Assembly (NCBI GenBank): GCA_036272915.1
Contig: DATAXV010000217.1
Span: 1 to 42,665, forward strand
From: DATAXV01 sp036272915
GTDB taxonomy: Bacteria; Chloroflexota; Dormibacteria; Dormibacterales; Dormibacteraceae
Reading direction: 5' to 3'
Length of the DNA stretch: 42,665 bases
Made by a program: the position numbers and the translations under genes. The notes under the pieces were generated by a model. It saw nothing but the letters and a program-made list of their open reading frames with translations, ran no database searches and was not told the DNA's origin. Positions 32,531 to 40,985 of the stretch are shown here, one piece after another; positions within the stretch are counted from its first letter, which is position 1; the number at the start of each line of letters is the position of its first letter.

Positions 32531-33895
32531 TCAGGGCGGGGCGCCGCCCGAGAGCAGCCAGAGGCTGGCGGCGGTGAAGGTCACCATCATGATCAGCGTC
32601 GGGTACTGGCTGGCGAGGACGCGCTCGGGCGTCCGGAAGACCTCCCTTGCCCGCAGGTGGCCAAGGGCGACGGCGATCACGTGGCCGACGACGACGAGCC
32701 CGATCTGCAGCCGCCAGAGCGTCGACGGATCGATCGTCCCCGGGTGGAAGGGCGCGACCGGACCTCGCGAGAGCAGGTCTGGCAGCAGGCGCCACAGCGC
32801 CGGTCCCTGGAGAAGCAGATAGGTCAGATAGTGGGCGGCGTCGTAGCCGATGAAGATCGGCACCAGGGCGTAGGCGAAGCCCGCCGCCGCCGCCGCCCGG
32901 TGCTCGGTCTGGCTGCCCAGGTGCAGGACCAGCCGGATCATGACCAGGAAGACGAGGACGAAGAGCAGGACGGTGAGGAGCAGCCCCGCGCTGCGCAGCA
33001 CGACGCCCTCGGCGGCCGGGTCGAGCCCGGTCAGGGCGGGCGCCGCCATCGCCTCCAGCCGCACCCAGGGGGCGGTCCCGGAGAAGCTGTCGAAGGCGAG
33101 CGTTCCGATCGCGACGACCACCAGCGCGGCCGCGTCCCAGCTCTGACCGGCACGGCCCAGCAGCCCCACGGCCCAGGGGCGGACGGCCAGCACCGGCTTG
33201 CGCCCCGCCGGTCGCTCCAGGCCGAGGACCCCGAATCGACCGACGATGGAGAGGAGGACGGTGAAGGCCTCGCCGCGCCGCAGCCACTCCTCGCGGCCGA
33301 AGGCGCGCATGCCGGCCGCCGTCAGCGCCGTGTAGGCGATGAGCGCTATGGCCAGCGTCCGGGGCCGGTCGGACACGCCCGAGGCGAGCTCGAACCAGGC
33401 CCAGGCAAAGAAGAAGACGACCGCTGGCCAGGCGCCCAGCCAGTCCGGCAGGCGCCAGATGCCCGGACGGTCTCGGGGCGAGAGCAGACGGTACAGCGCG
33501 GGGAAGGGACTGATCAGCGCCCAGACGTCGCCGACCACGGCGGTCAGGAGCAGGAGCCCGACCCAGAAGTAGATCCAGACGACGTACTCGGCCGGGTTGG
33601 ACAGGGCGTCGGCCGACCCCAACCAGGCGCAGACCAGGGTGGCGGCGAGCAGGAGCAGTCCGGCGGTGGAGCCGGCGGCCCGGATTGCGCCGGAACCGAT
33701 CAGGCGTCCGGCGGCGGCGACACGCCAGATCGGGAAGCGCGGCGGCGCCAGGGTCCCGGTCCCGCCGGTGAAGGCGACGAGGAGGACGAAGGAGAGGAGG
33801 ACGACGCCGACCGCGGCGTAGAAGGTGAGCGCCTGGGAGACCGGCACGTTGAGGCTGGGCCCGAAGCCGTGCAGGTAGAGCGGGGCAGGGGTCAC
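32531..33895 (-). CDS. Large polytopic membrane protein of the fenitrothion hydrolase-like type
   Basis: A 454-aa membrane protein starting at GTG 33895, with about ten to twelve hydrophobic segments. The start (PAPLYLHGFG, then a helix ending in a Gly/Thr-rich loop) and the later GYDAAHYLTYLL and VGHVIAVALGHLRA segments resemble proteins annotated in actinobacteria as fenitrothion hydrolase, although that name has little functional support. His and Asp within GYDAAHYL and GHVIAVALGH are notable. It is divergent from the Sco-TlpA gene, which points to an electron-transfer or metal-related role (inference). Confidence 0.75.
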   Translation of the reverse strand: MTPAPLYLHGFGPSLNVPVSQALTFYAAVGVVLLSFVLLVAFTGGTGTLAPPRFPIWRVAAAGRLIGSGAIRAAGSTAGLLLLAATLVCAWLGSADALSNPAEYVVWIYFWVGLLLLTAVVGDVWALISPFPALYRLLSPRDRPGIWRLPDWLGAWPAVVFFFAWAWFELASGVSDRPRTLAIALIAYTALTAAGMRAFGREEWLRRGEAFTVLLSIVGRFGVLGLERPAGRKPVLAVRPWAVGLLGRAGQSWDAAALVVVAIGTLAFDSFSGTAPWVRLEAMAAPALTGLDPAAEGVVLRSAGLLLTVLLFVLVFLVMIRLVLHLGSQTEHRAAAAAGFAYALVPIFIGYDAAHYLTYLLLQGPALWRLLPDLLSRGPVAPFHPGTIDPSTLWRLQIGLVVVGHVIAVALGHLRAREVFRTPERVLASQYPTLIMMVTFTAASLWLLSGGAPP

Positions 33896-33970
33896 GACGG
33901 TGAGAGCGGTGCCGACGGTAGGTCCATGCCGCCGCCACCCTAATCCGCACCGCGGCCCCGACGTGGCGGC

Positions 33971-34001
33971 GAGTTCGCCGATCCTGCCGCGGAGTTCGCC
34001 G
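33971..34001. repeat. Direct repeat two helical turns apart upstream of the Sco-TlpA gene
   Basis: GAGTTCGCCG occurs at 33971-33980 and 33992-34001, offset 21 bp, within the 165-bp divergent region. It may be a tandem regulator site. Confidence 0.4.
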
Positions 34002-34060
34002 GCATGCCGAACTCATGGCGGCCTCGATGCGGCGCGGTCGCGCTATCGTTCCTGTGGTTC

Positions 34061-35485
34061 ATGCGCCTTCGGCTTCCCCGGAACAGGATCCTCCTCTGGT
34101 ACTACTGCGCGATCGCGATGGCGGTCGTGCTGATCGGCTGGATCGCGGCCTCCCAATGGATCGGCGCGCGCCAGTCCAGTCAGGGCACCGTGCTGCTGAT
34201 GGCGGCGGCGCGGACCCCCAGCCACTACCGGCTCGATCAGGTGGCGCTTCACTCCTCGTCGGGCTGGCAGACGCTGAGCGTCCACTTCGACGGACGGGTC
34301 GCGTCGGCCCCGACCACCACCTCGCTGGCCCGGCCCGAAGTCGCCTCGGGGAACTACGACGCCATCCGGGTCGGCAATCAGGTGACCTCCCTCCAAGTGA
34401 CGGTCTCGTCGACCGAGGTCGAGCCGATCCTGGTCTCGGTGCAGGACGGGCGCGCCGCCCGGGACGGCGTCTACGCCGGCGACTCGCAGGTCTCGCTGGG
34501 CATCAACGAGCTCGCCGGGCGGCTGTCGGCGATCTCCCAGTTCTCGCTGGTCGACCAGAACGGCCGGCCCTTCACCAACGCCAGCCTGCGCGGCAAGGTC
34601 GCCATCATCGCCGCCTTCCACACCAACTGCCACGAGACCTGCCCGCTCTACACCGGGCTCTTCCTGCAGCTCGCTCGGCACCTGCCCAAGGGAGTGATGC
34701 TGGTCGAGGCCACCGTCGACCCCCAGGTCGACACGCCGGCGGTGCTCGAGCAGTACAAGCAGATGGTCGGAGCCGACTGGACCTTCGCCACCGGCTCGGT
34801 CCAGCAGATGCAGTCCTTCTGGCAGCCGTTCGGGGTCCAGCTCAGCAACGGCGACGTTCACACCTCGGAGCTGGTCGTCATCGACGCCCACGGCTACATC
34901 CGCAGCACCTACCAGGGCGTGCCCGACGTGGGCAGCTCGCTGCCGGGGCCGCTCGCCCGCCAGCTCAACGCCCAGGGTGAGAGCGAGTTCCAGAGCCACG
35001 GCAACGGATGGGGCGTGACCCAGCTGCTGAACACCCTGCAGGCGGTGGACCGCCCGTATCAGGTGTCGACCAACGGCGGCGGCCAGGCTCCCGCCTTCAG
35101 CGCCACCACGCCGAGCGGCGGCAGGATCAGGCTCTCCCAGTTCGAGGGCAAGCCGCTCCTGATCGACTTCTGGGCGTCCTGGTGCGACGCCTGCCGCCAG
35201 GAGATGCCGCTGATCCAGCAGGCGGCCGCCCAGCACCCGGGTATGCGCGTGCTCCTGGTCGACGAGCAGGACAACGCCGCCGCCGCCAGGACCTTCATGT
35301 CCCAGCTGAAGATCACCCTGCCCGTGGCCGTGGACCCGGACGGCCGGATCGGCGCCACCTACGGGCTGATCGGGATGCCGACCAGCGTCTTCGTCCTGCC
35401 CAACGGCACCATCGCCAGCCGCTACCCGGGGGCGATGGACCCGTCCACGCTGGCCAGCAACCTCGCCGGACTCGGCCTGACCTGA
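34061..35485 (+). CDS. Fusion of SCO1/SenC copper chaperone and TlpA/ResA thioredoxin domains
   Basis: A 474-aa membrane-anchored protein: N-terminal signal anchor (about 9-32), a region of about 110 residues unlike either domain, a Sco domain (about 155-300) and a TlpA-like thioredoxin domain (about 335-474). The Sco copper site is complete: CxxxC C190/C194 (NCHETCP) and H267 (GDVHTSELVVID). The thioredoxin active site is intact too: C375-D-A-C378 (SWCDACRQE), with the cis-Pro at 440 (GMPTSV). It should act outside the membrane in copper insertion or thiol reduction for a CuA-type oxidase. An in-frame ATG at 34004 with GGAG 9 nt upstream is the alternative start. Confidence 0.9.
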   Translation: MRLRLPRNRILLWYYCAIAMAVVLIGWIAASQWIGARQSSQGTVLLMAAARTPSHYRLDQVALHSSSGWQTLSVHFDGRVASAPTTTSLARPEVASGNYDAIRVGNQVTSLQVTVSSTEVEPILVSVQDGRAARDGVYAGDSQVSLGINELAGRLSAISQFSLVDQNGRPFTNASLRGKVAIIAAFHTNCHETCPLYTGLFLQLARHLPKGVMLVEATVDPQVDTPAVLEQYKQMVGADWTFATGSVQQMQSFWQPFGVQLSNGDVHTSELVVIDAHGYIRSTYQGVPDVGSSLPGPLARQLNAQGESEFQSHGNGWGVTQLLNTLQAVDRPYQVSTNGGGQAPAFSATTPSGGRIRLSQFEGKPLLIDFWASWCDACRQEMPLIQQAAAQHPGMRVLLVDEQDNAAAARTFMSQLKITLPVAVDPDGRIGATYGLIGMPTSVFVLPNGTIASRYPGAMDPSTLASNLAGLGLT

Positions 35486-35536
35486 TCCCTCCGTCCGTCC
35501 GCCCCCGACAACTTAGCCGCACGACTATTCGATGAC

Positions 35537-35557
35537 GTACTATATGGCCGTGTACTA
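35537..35557 (+). promoter_or_regulatory. Direct repeat GTACTA near the cupin promoter
   Basis: GTACTA at 35537-35542 and again at 35552-35557 (15 bp apart), in A/T-richer DNA with a TATAT stretch upstream of the cupin gene. Promoter assignment is tentative. Confidence 0.35.
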
Positions 35558-35581
35558 CCTGGCATCGAGAGGGTCGGCGGC

Positions 35582-36124
35582 ATGTCCCTGATCACACCCG
35601 GCGACGGCGCTCCGGCGCTGGTCCGGGCGGACGAGGCCGAGATGCTCGGCCTCGCCCCGGACACCATCCAGCTCCTGGCCGACGGGAGCGACACCGGCGG
35701 CGCCATCAGCGCCATCCGCAGTCGTATGGGGCGGGACACCGACGGTCCTCCGCCCCACCACCACGACCGGGCGCCGGAGATCCTCTTCATCATCGAGGGC
35801 GGCCTCCACGTCCTCACCGGCGAGGAGATCGTGTCCGTCGGCGCCGGCGACCTCCTGCTCGTCCCGCCGCACATGGCCCACGCCTTCCGCACCCCGGCCG
35901 ACACCGGCGTCGACATGCTCTTCCTGATGCCCGGCGTGGACCGCTTCGAGTACTTCCGCCTGGCCGACCGCATCCGCCACGGGGAGGGCAGTCCCGAGGA
36001 GATCCTGGCGGCGCAGGAGCGTTTCGACAACCACTTCCACGACAGTCCGGTCTGGCGGCGGTCCCTGCAGGAGGGGGTGGCGACGGCTCCACACCGCCAC
36101 GGAGAGCATCACCACACCCACTGA
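35582..36124 (+). CDS. Single-domain cupin protein
   Basis: A 180-aa beta-barrel protein. The cupin metal motif has H59, H60 and H61, then E66 (PPPHHHDRAPEILF), followed by VSVGAGDLLLVPPHMAHAF with H97 and H100. The C-terminal tail is His-rich (six His among the last ten or so residues, ATAPHRHGEHHHTH), which could add metal binding. Activity (dioxygenase, isomerase or binding protein) cannot be read. GAGAGGG lies upstream of ATG 35582. It stands alone between the Sco-TlpA gene and the CPBP gene. Confidence 0.87.
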   Translation: MSLITPGDGAPALVRADEAEMLGLAPDTIQLLADGSDTGGAISAIRSRMGRDTDGPPPHHHDRAPEILFIIEGGLHVLTGEEIVSVGAGDLLLVPPHMAHAFRTPADTGVDMLFLMPGVDRFEYFRLADRIRHGEGSPEEILAAQERFDNHFHDSPVWRRSLQEGVATAPHRHGEHHHTH

Positions 36125-36136
36125 TCGCCGCCGGCT

Positions 36137-36154
36137 TCCCGCCTGCGGGCGGGA
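36137..36154 (+). terminator. Candidate hairpin terminator after the cupin gene
   Basis: A 7-bp stem (TCCCGCC with GGCGGGA) and a 4-nt loop, 12 nt after the cupin stop. No U-run. Confidence 0.4.
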
Positions 36155-36188
36155 TCCGGTGGGGGCCGGCGACTATCGTGTCCACGCA

Positions 36189-36749
36189 GTGGTCGCCGCC
36201 ATCCCCCTCAAGCCCCGGATCCGGGTCGCCTGCCTGACCGTGCTCGGAATCGGGATCGAGTTCGCCCGCGTCGTCGCCGCCCGGGATCCCGCGCTCGCCC
36301 TCCCCGCCCTGCTCGGCGGCGGGCTCGCCCTCTGCCTGCTGGCGGTGGGCACGCCCCCCGAGCGGCTGGGCCTGGGCCGCGACCGTCTCCCCGGCCGGCT
36401 GCTCGGGGGCGCGGCCCTGGCCGCCGTCCTGCTCCTCCCCGCCGCCGTCCGCTGGCACGGCGGGCCCGAGCTCGGCACGGGCTGGGCGGTGGCGGCGGCC
36501 GCGGTCTCGATCGGGGAGGAGGTCGCCTTCCGGGGCGCCCTCTTCGCCGCCATCGAGGAGGCCGCGGGCGGCCCCGCCGCGGTGGTCGGCAGCACGCTCG
36601 CCTGGACCGTCGCCCACGTGCTCTCCCATCCGCCCTCCTTCCTTCCCGCCGTGATCGGCGCCGGACTCGTCCTCGGCGTCTGGCGGTGGCGCTTCCGAGA
36701 CCTGATCGGGCCGATCCTGGCCCACGTCGTGGCGGACCTGGCGCTGTGA
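36189..36749 (+). CDS. CPBP family intramembrane glutamic endopeptidase (second copy)
   Basis: A membrane protein of about 186 aa with the EExxxR motif (E110, E111, R115 in GEEVAFRG) and His at about 143 (AHVLSHPP) and near the end (LAHVVADL). I start at GTG 36189 because TATCGT lies 9 nt upstream in the leaderless pattern; GTG 36159 is also open but falls just behind a hairpin. Its stop overlaps the next start as GTGA, so the protease and the membrane-anchored partner are coupled. Substrate unknown. Confidence 0.78.
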   Translation: MVAAIPLKPRIRVACLTVLGIGIEFARVVAARDPALALPALLGGGLALCLLAVGTPPERLGLGRDRLPGRLLGGAALAAVLLLPAAVRWHGGPELGTGWAVAAAAVSIGEEVAFRGALFAAIEEAAGGPAAVVGSTLAWTVAHVLSHPPSFLPAVIGAGLVLGVWRWRFRDLIGPILAHVVADLAL

Positions 36750-37489
36750 CCAGATCCCGCCGGGTCACGCTCGCCGCCCTCCTTCTCGCCGTGCTCGTCT
36801 ACATCGGGGCGGCCTGGGCGATACCGCCCGGCTTCTTCGACGGTCTCGCCCCGCCGGGCCCCTACCGCTGGACGTCGCCGCCCCCCACCTTCCGCAAGGG
36901 CAACCAGCCGCCGCTGGACGGACACACCACGGCCAGGGTCGAGGCCGACGGCAAGATCGGGCCGGGGACGGCCTTCACCCGAGACGGGCAGGCCTCCTTC
37001 AGCTGGTCGGCCGGCGGCTTCAAGGCGCCGAAGCCGGGGTCGGTGGTCACCTTCCGCCTGCGCCCGGTGAGGACCTTCCCCAACCCCGGCCCGGTCCACC
37101 TCTCGACCAACGTCTACTGCTTCACCAGCACGACGCCGGTGGCGAGGGGCCAGCTGATCCTGGTCACGCTGACCTACGCGGCCGGCGTCCCCGCTCCGAC
37201 CGCGGTCTACGGCTACCGGCCGGGCGGGACCGCGTGGCAGCGGATCGGGAACCTGGGCGACAGCGCCCCCTTCACGATCTCCGCCAACGCCACCTCGCTC
37301 GGCTGCTTCGGGGCCGGGACCGAGAAGTCGTCGGGCGCCTCGACCCCGGCCGGCGACCTGCCCCTGCTGGTCGCCGCCCTGATCGTGCTCGTGCTCCTCG
37401 CCGGCCTGCCCTTGGTGCTGATCAGGCTGCGCCGCCCGCCGGCCGGGGCCGGTGGCGGCGAGCCGCCGGCGTCGGCGTCGGACGGCTGA
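36746..37489 (+). CDS. Membrane-anchored extracytoplasmic protein of unknown function
   Basis: A 247-aa protein with an N-terminal hydrophobic segment (LAALLLAVLVYIGAAWAI, about 9-26), a beta-rich outer region with two Cys (in NVYCFTST and SLGCFGAG) that may form a disulfide, and a C-terminal helix (LPLLVAALIVLVLLAGLPLVLI). This is a two-anchor topology, like a tethered loop. It is coupled to the CPBP protease by a GTGA overlap and could be its substrate or inhibitor (inference). The family is not recognised. It converges on the next gene with a 6-bp gap. Confidence 0.7.
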   Translation: MTRSRRVTLAALLLAVLVYIGAAWAIPPGFFDGLAPPGPYRWTSPPPTFRKGNQPPLDGHTTARVEADGKIGPGTAFTRDGQASFSWSAGGFKAPKPGSVVTFRLRPVRTFPNPGPVHLSTNVYCFTSTTPVARGQLILVTLTYAAGVPAPTAVYGYRPGGTAWQRIGNLGDSAPFTISANATSLGCFGAGTEKSSGASTPAGDLPLLVAALIVLVLLAGLPLVLIRLRRPPAGAGGGEPPASASDG

Positions 37490-37495
37490 GGCTCG

Positions 37496-38746
37496 CTACC
37501 AGGAGTTGCCCTGCGGCTCGGCGGTGGCGTAGCTCATCGGCCAGACCGTGCGCCAGACGTCGACCGCCTGCCACTGGCCGACGATTGAGGGCGCTCGCAG
37601 GTTCTGGCCGGCGTCGGACGAGCCGGGCTGAGCGAACCGGACCCCGCCGCCGTTGATGCTCGAGCCCACCGGCTCGTTGATGCGGTACGCGACGGTGCGC
37701 ACCCGGTCCGGCGTGACCGTTCCCTGGACGTGAGGGAGGACGCCGTGGAACAGGGTCCAGCCGGCGACGAACCCGGCGACACCGACGATCTGCATCTGGT
37801 GGCCATAGCCGAGCGCGGCGTAGGCGTCCTTGGCCTCACCGAGCAGGGTCCGGGCGGCGGGCGTCAGCGCGTCGGGGCTGATCTCATCGCTCGGGTGGTC
37901 GGCGGCGTAGGTGCCGACCGCCAGCTGGCCCATCTGCTGCCCGAACTGGGGCAGGCAGAACGCCGAGCTGGTCCCGATCGCCGCCCTGAGGGTGACGCCG
38001 GAGGCCTTGATCGCCTTCCAGATCGCCTCCCCGTCGCTGAGGTAGCTCACGTCCCAGAGGTAGTCGGGGTGGTCGGCGGCGACCTCCTGGGCGATGACCG
38101 ACGGGTCGTAGCTCTGGGCCGGGTACTGGATCCGCTGCAGGACATGGATGCCGAGCCGGGCCGCCAGCGCCTGCTCGCCGTCGGCCACCGACCGGCCGTA
38201 GACGTCGTCGACGTTGACGATGACGGCCGTCGCCTGGGATGCCTTCAGACCGGCCCTGGGCAGCAGCACCTGGTCGGTGAAGTTGACCGCCGAGTCGCCC
38301 AGGGTCATGCCCGTCGCGACGGTGCGGAATACGTACTCGCGGCGCTGGGTGATCAGGTCGGCGACGGCGCCGCTCTCCCAATAGATCGTGTGGAGCCTGT
38401 TGGCCTCCAGCGCAGCCGCGTAGGACAGCGTGCTGCCGTAGGTGCCGAAGATGACGGGGACATGGTCCTGATGGATCAGCCCGTCGACCGCCTGCCTCGC
38501 CTGCTCCGGCGTCTGCACCGAGCGGACCAGGAGCCGCACCCGCTGGTCGAGGAGCCCCTCCTGCTCGGCCACCCGCAGCGCCGCGCGAACGCCGGCCAGC
38601 TCCTGCCTGCCACCGGATCCCTGAGCGCCGGCCAGCGGATAGACGGCGCCGAGCGTCAGCATCGGCCGGGTCGTCCCCGCCCCCGCCTGAGCACCGCACG
38701 CGCTCAGCAACACCAGACAGCAGAGCAGAACCACGGCACGTCGCAT
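37496..38746 (-). CDS. Orphan branched-chain amino-acid-type ABC transporter substrate-binding lipoprotein (Peripla_BP_6)
   Basis: A 416-aa lipoprotein with lipobox LLSAC (Cys17). It has the type I periplasmic binding fold of Leu/Ile/Val-binding proteins: LGAVYPLAGAQG, the HDHVPVIFGTYGS-like hinge strand IHQDHVPVIFGTYGSTLSYAA, and TVATGMTLGDSAVNF with ATAVIVNVDDVYGRSVADG. No permease or ATPase genes are near. It may serve a transporter elsewhere, or act as a sensor. The ligand (amino acid, amide or aromatic acid) is not readable. Confidence 0.9.
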   Translation of the reverse strand: MRRAVVLLCCLVLLSACGAQAGAGTTRPMLTLGAVYPLAGAQGSGGRQELAGVRAALRVAEQEGLLDQRVRLLVRSVQTPEQARQAVDGLIHQDHVPVIFGTYGSTLSYAAALEANRLHTIYWESGAVADLITQRREYVFRTVATGMTLGDSAVNFTDQVLLPRAGLKASQATAVIVNVDDVYGRSVADGEQALAARLGIHVLQRIQYPAQSYDPSVIAQEVAADHPDYLWDVSYLSDGEAIWKAIKASGVTLRAAIGTSSAFCLPQFGQQMGQLAVGTYAADHPSDEISPDALTPAARTLLGEAKDAYAALGYGHQMQIVGVAGFVAGWTLFHGVLPHVQGTVTPDRVRTVAYRINEPVGSSINGGGVRFAQPGSSDAGQNLRAPSIVGQWQAVDVWRTVWPMSYATAEPQGNSW

Positions 38747-38810
38747 TGCGACGCAAGGCTAGCAGCGGCCCCCTGCCGAAGGAGCCGGCGACCTCATCGC
38801 ACCATCGTGG

Positions 38811-39713
38811 TCACTCCAGGAGCTGCCTGGCCCTCGCCAGCAGCTCGGACTGCCGCCGCCAGTCCGGGCCGATCAGGCTCAGGACGAGCCAGGAGGCGCC
38901 TGCCTCCGCATAGGCGTGCATGCGCTCCGCCGCCTGCTCGGCACCGCCGGTGATGGGGAGGGCCCCCGCGCGATCGGGCGGGATGCCGTAACCGTCGATC
39001 AGCGCGGACGTGAACCGTTCGAGGTCGGCGGCGTGATCGTGTCCACCGAGGAGCGCGGCGCCACCCACGGCCACGGGCGGCGTCATCCGGCCCAGGCCGG
39101 CGGCGGTGGCGCCGAGCGCCTCCACCCCGGCGGCCAGGTCCGCGGGCAGGAGCATCGACGGGAACCAGGTGGCGCCGTTGGCGACGCTGCGCCGCATCGC
39201 CACAGCGGAGCCTCCGCCCACCCAGATCGGCGGAACCTCGGCACCGGGGGCGAGGGTCAGGACGGCGTCAGGCCCGATCGCCGTCGGGCGGCCCGAGATG
39301 AGGTCGGGCAGGAGGGCGAGCCTGGCGTCGGTCTCGACTCCCCGGCGATGGGGGTCGACGCCCACCGCTCGCCAGGCGGCCATGCCGTGCACGTCGCCGC
39401 CGGTGCCGACGCCCAGGATGACCCTGCCGGCGGAGAGGAGCTGCAGCGCCGCGACCTCCCGCGCCACCCAGGCGGGATGGCGCAGCGCGACGACCATCAC
39501 GCCGAAGCCGACCCGGATCCGCCGGGTGACCGCCGCCACCGTGGCCAGCGTCACCGTGCTGTCGAGGAGCGGCCGGGCCGGGGTCAGGTGGTCGCCGACG
39601 AAGACGGCGTCGAGGCCGGCCTCCTCCACCCGCCTGGCGAAGTCGGCGACCTCCGCGGCGGCGACCGTCGCGGGGCTGCTGAGCACGACGCCGACCGAGA
39701 GCCGGGCCATCAC
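38811..39713 (-). CDS. LLM class F420-dependent-type flavin oxidoreductase
   Basis: A protein of about 300 aa, a luciferase-like monooxygenase/F420-dependent oxidoreductase with a TIM barrel: GLDAVFVGDHLTPARP, RIRVGFGVMVVALRHP, LLSAGRVILGVGTGG and the C-terminal GASWLVLSLIGPDW. The pattern GVG-TGG with the GDH motif is typical of the F420 branch. F420 use is inferred; FMN or FAD cannot be excluded. The start is either GTG 39713, which overlaps the upstream MDR stop (GTGA), or the ATG at 39710 directly after. Confidence 0.88.
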   Translation of the reverse strand: MMARLSVGVVLSSPATVAAAEVADFARRVEEAGLDAVFVGDHLTPARPLLDSTVTLATVAAVTRRIRVGFGVMVVALRHPAWVAREVAALQLLSAGRVILGVGTGGDVHGMAAWRAVGVDPHRRGVETDARLALLPDLISGRPTAIGPDAVLTLAPGAEVPPIWVGGGSAVAMRRSVANGATWFPSMLLPADLAAGVEALGATAAGLGRMTPPVAVGGAALLGGHDHAADLERFTSALIDGYGIPPDRAGALPITGGAEQAAERMHAYAEAGASWLVLSLIGPDWRRQSELLARARQLLE

Positions 39714-40612
39714 GCGACCTCTCCGGCGACCACCAGCAGCGTCTTGCCCACCGTGAGCCTGGACTCGATGGCGGCGTGGGCCTCCGCCGCCTCATCCAGG
39801 GGCCAGGTCTGGCCGATGACGGCGTGGAGCTCACCGCGGACGGCCCTGTCGAGTGCGTCGGCGGTCAGCGCTCGCGACTCATCGGGCGAGACCGGGACTC
39901 CGCGGACGACCGTCACCCGGCGCCGCTCCGACTCCCCGGCAGCGACGGCGGTGAAGGATCCGCCGGCCATGCCGAAGGAGATGAGGCGACCACCCGGATG
40001 GATGAGCTCGAAGGCCGCCCGGCCGATGGCACCGCCCACGCCGTCGAATACGACATCGACCTCCCCCACCTCCCGACGGGCGCGCTCGGCCCAGCCCGGA
40101 TCGGTGTAGTCGATGCCGGCTGCGGCGCCGAGGCCGCGGGCCAGCTTCACCTTGTCCGGGCCGCCGGCGGCGGCCACGACGCGGGCGCCGGCGGATGTCG
40201 CGAGCTGGACGAGCAGACTGCCCACGCCACCGGCGGCGGCCTCGACTAGCACCGTCTGTCCATGCCGCAGCTCGGCCGACCGGATCAGCGCGATGGCGGT
40301 GCGGCCGTCCGCCAGCAGCGCGACCGCCTGGTCCGTGCGCAGGCCACGGGGAACCGGGATGAGGGCGGAGGCGTCCACCGCGACCCGCTCGGCGTAGGCG
40401 CCGGAGCCGCCGGTCGAGGCGATGACGCGGATCCCGGCCACGGCCGGGTCGGCGCCCTCGCCGCGTGCGACCACCACGCCTCCCACCCCGTTGCCGGGGA
40501 TGACGGCAGCGCCGGCGCCATCGCCGGGTGGGGTGGTCGCCCGGCCCGGATCTGGGTCTCGACGAAGGTGACGTTGGCGTAGGCCACGTCGACCAGGACC
40601 TGGCGCCGGGGC
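39710..40612 (-). pseudogene. MDR quinone oxidoreductase, 5'-truncated and frameshifted
   Basis: From about 40503 to 39710 one frame encodes the last 264 residues of an NADPH:quinone oxidoreductase (VIPGNGVGGVVVARGEG, Rossmann segment EAAAGGVGSLLVQLAT, terminal VGKTLLVVAGEVA). The upstream residues (VLVDVAYANVTFVETQIRAG) are encoded in another frame between about 40600 and 40504. CTGCCGTCATCCCC lacks one G relative to an uninterrupted CTG-CCG-GTC-ATC, so a one-base deletion lies at about 40503-40507. Before QVLVDV the usual 25-30 first residues are missing, replaced by antisense TetR sequence. Either a decayed gene or an assembly/sequencing error. Its stop overlaps the LLM gene. Confidence 0.8.
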
Positions 40613-40985
40613 CGCGCTCGAGGTGGACGACCCCTGGCAGGGTCTGGCCGGCTTCGTCCGCGATTGCGTCGGGTTCCGCACCGGGGCGCTCGGACCTCTG
40701 GCCGGTGCCTTCGAGACCACGCCCGAGATGTGGGACGCGAGCCGGCGGGGACGGCGGCTCCTGCAGCGCGTTCTCGAGCGGGCGACAACCGCCGGCGCCG
40801 TCCGAGCCGACGTCACCGACCTCGACGTGATGTGGCTGATCGAGCTCTTCAGCAGGCGGCCGGCGCACCCGACAACCGACGACGGAGCGGTGCGAGACCG
40901 CCTTGTCGCCATCGCCCTCGACGGCCTTCGACCGGGCGCGGGACCGGCACTTCCCGGCCCGCCACCGCAGGCCGACCACTACGAA
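40606..40985 (+). pseudogene. TetR family regulator, C-terminal fragment without the HTH domain
   Basis: The frame EVDDPWQGLAGFVRDCVG...TTPEMWDASRRGRRLLQRVLERAT...AVRADVTDLDVMWLIELFSRRP matches the ligand domain of a TetR regulator. The DNA-binding N-terminal part (about 60 residues) is absent, and upstream in frame there is only sequence antisense to the truncated MDR gene. The frame stays open to 41198, but after about PGPPPQ the sequence (Trp- and Arg-rich) no longer resembles the family. The fragment and the MDR remnant are head to head, as in a normal divergent regulator/target pair whose middle has been lost. Confidence 0.78.

Noticed and set aside
31670..33943. 757-codon plus-strand frame and others across the membrane-protein block
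   Set aside because: They oppose clear multi-helix membrane proteins, and their products are Glu/Gln/Gly-rich antisense sequence without domains.
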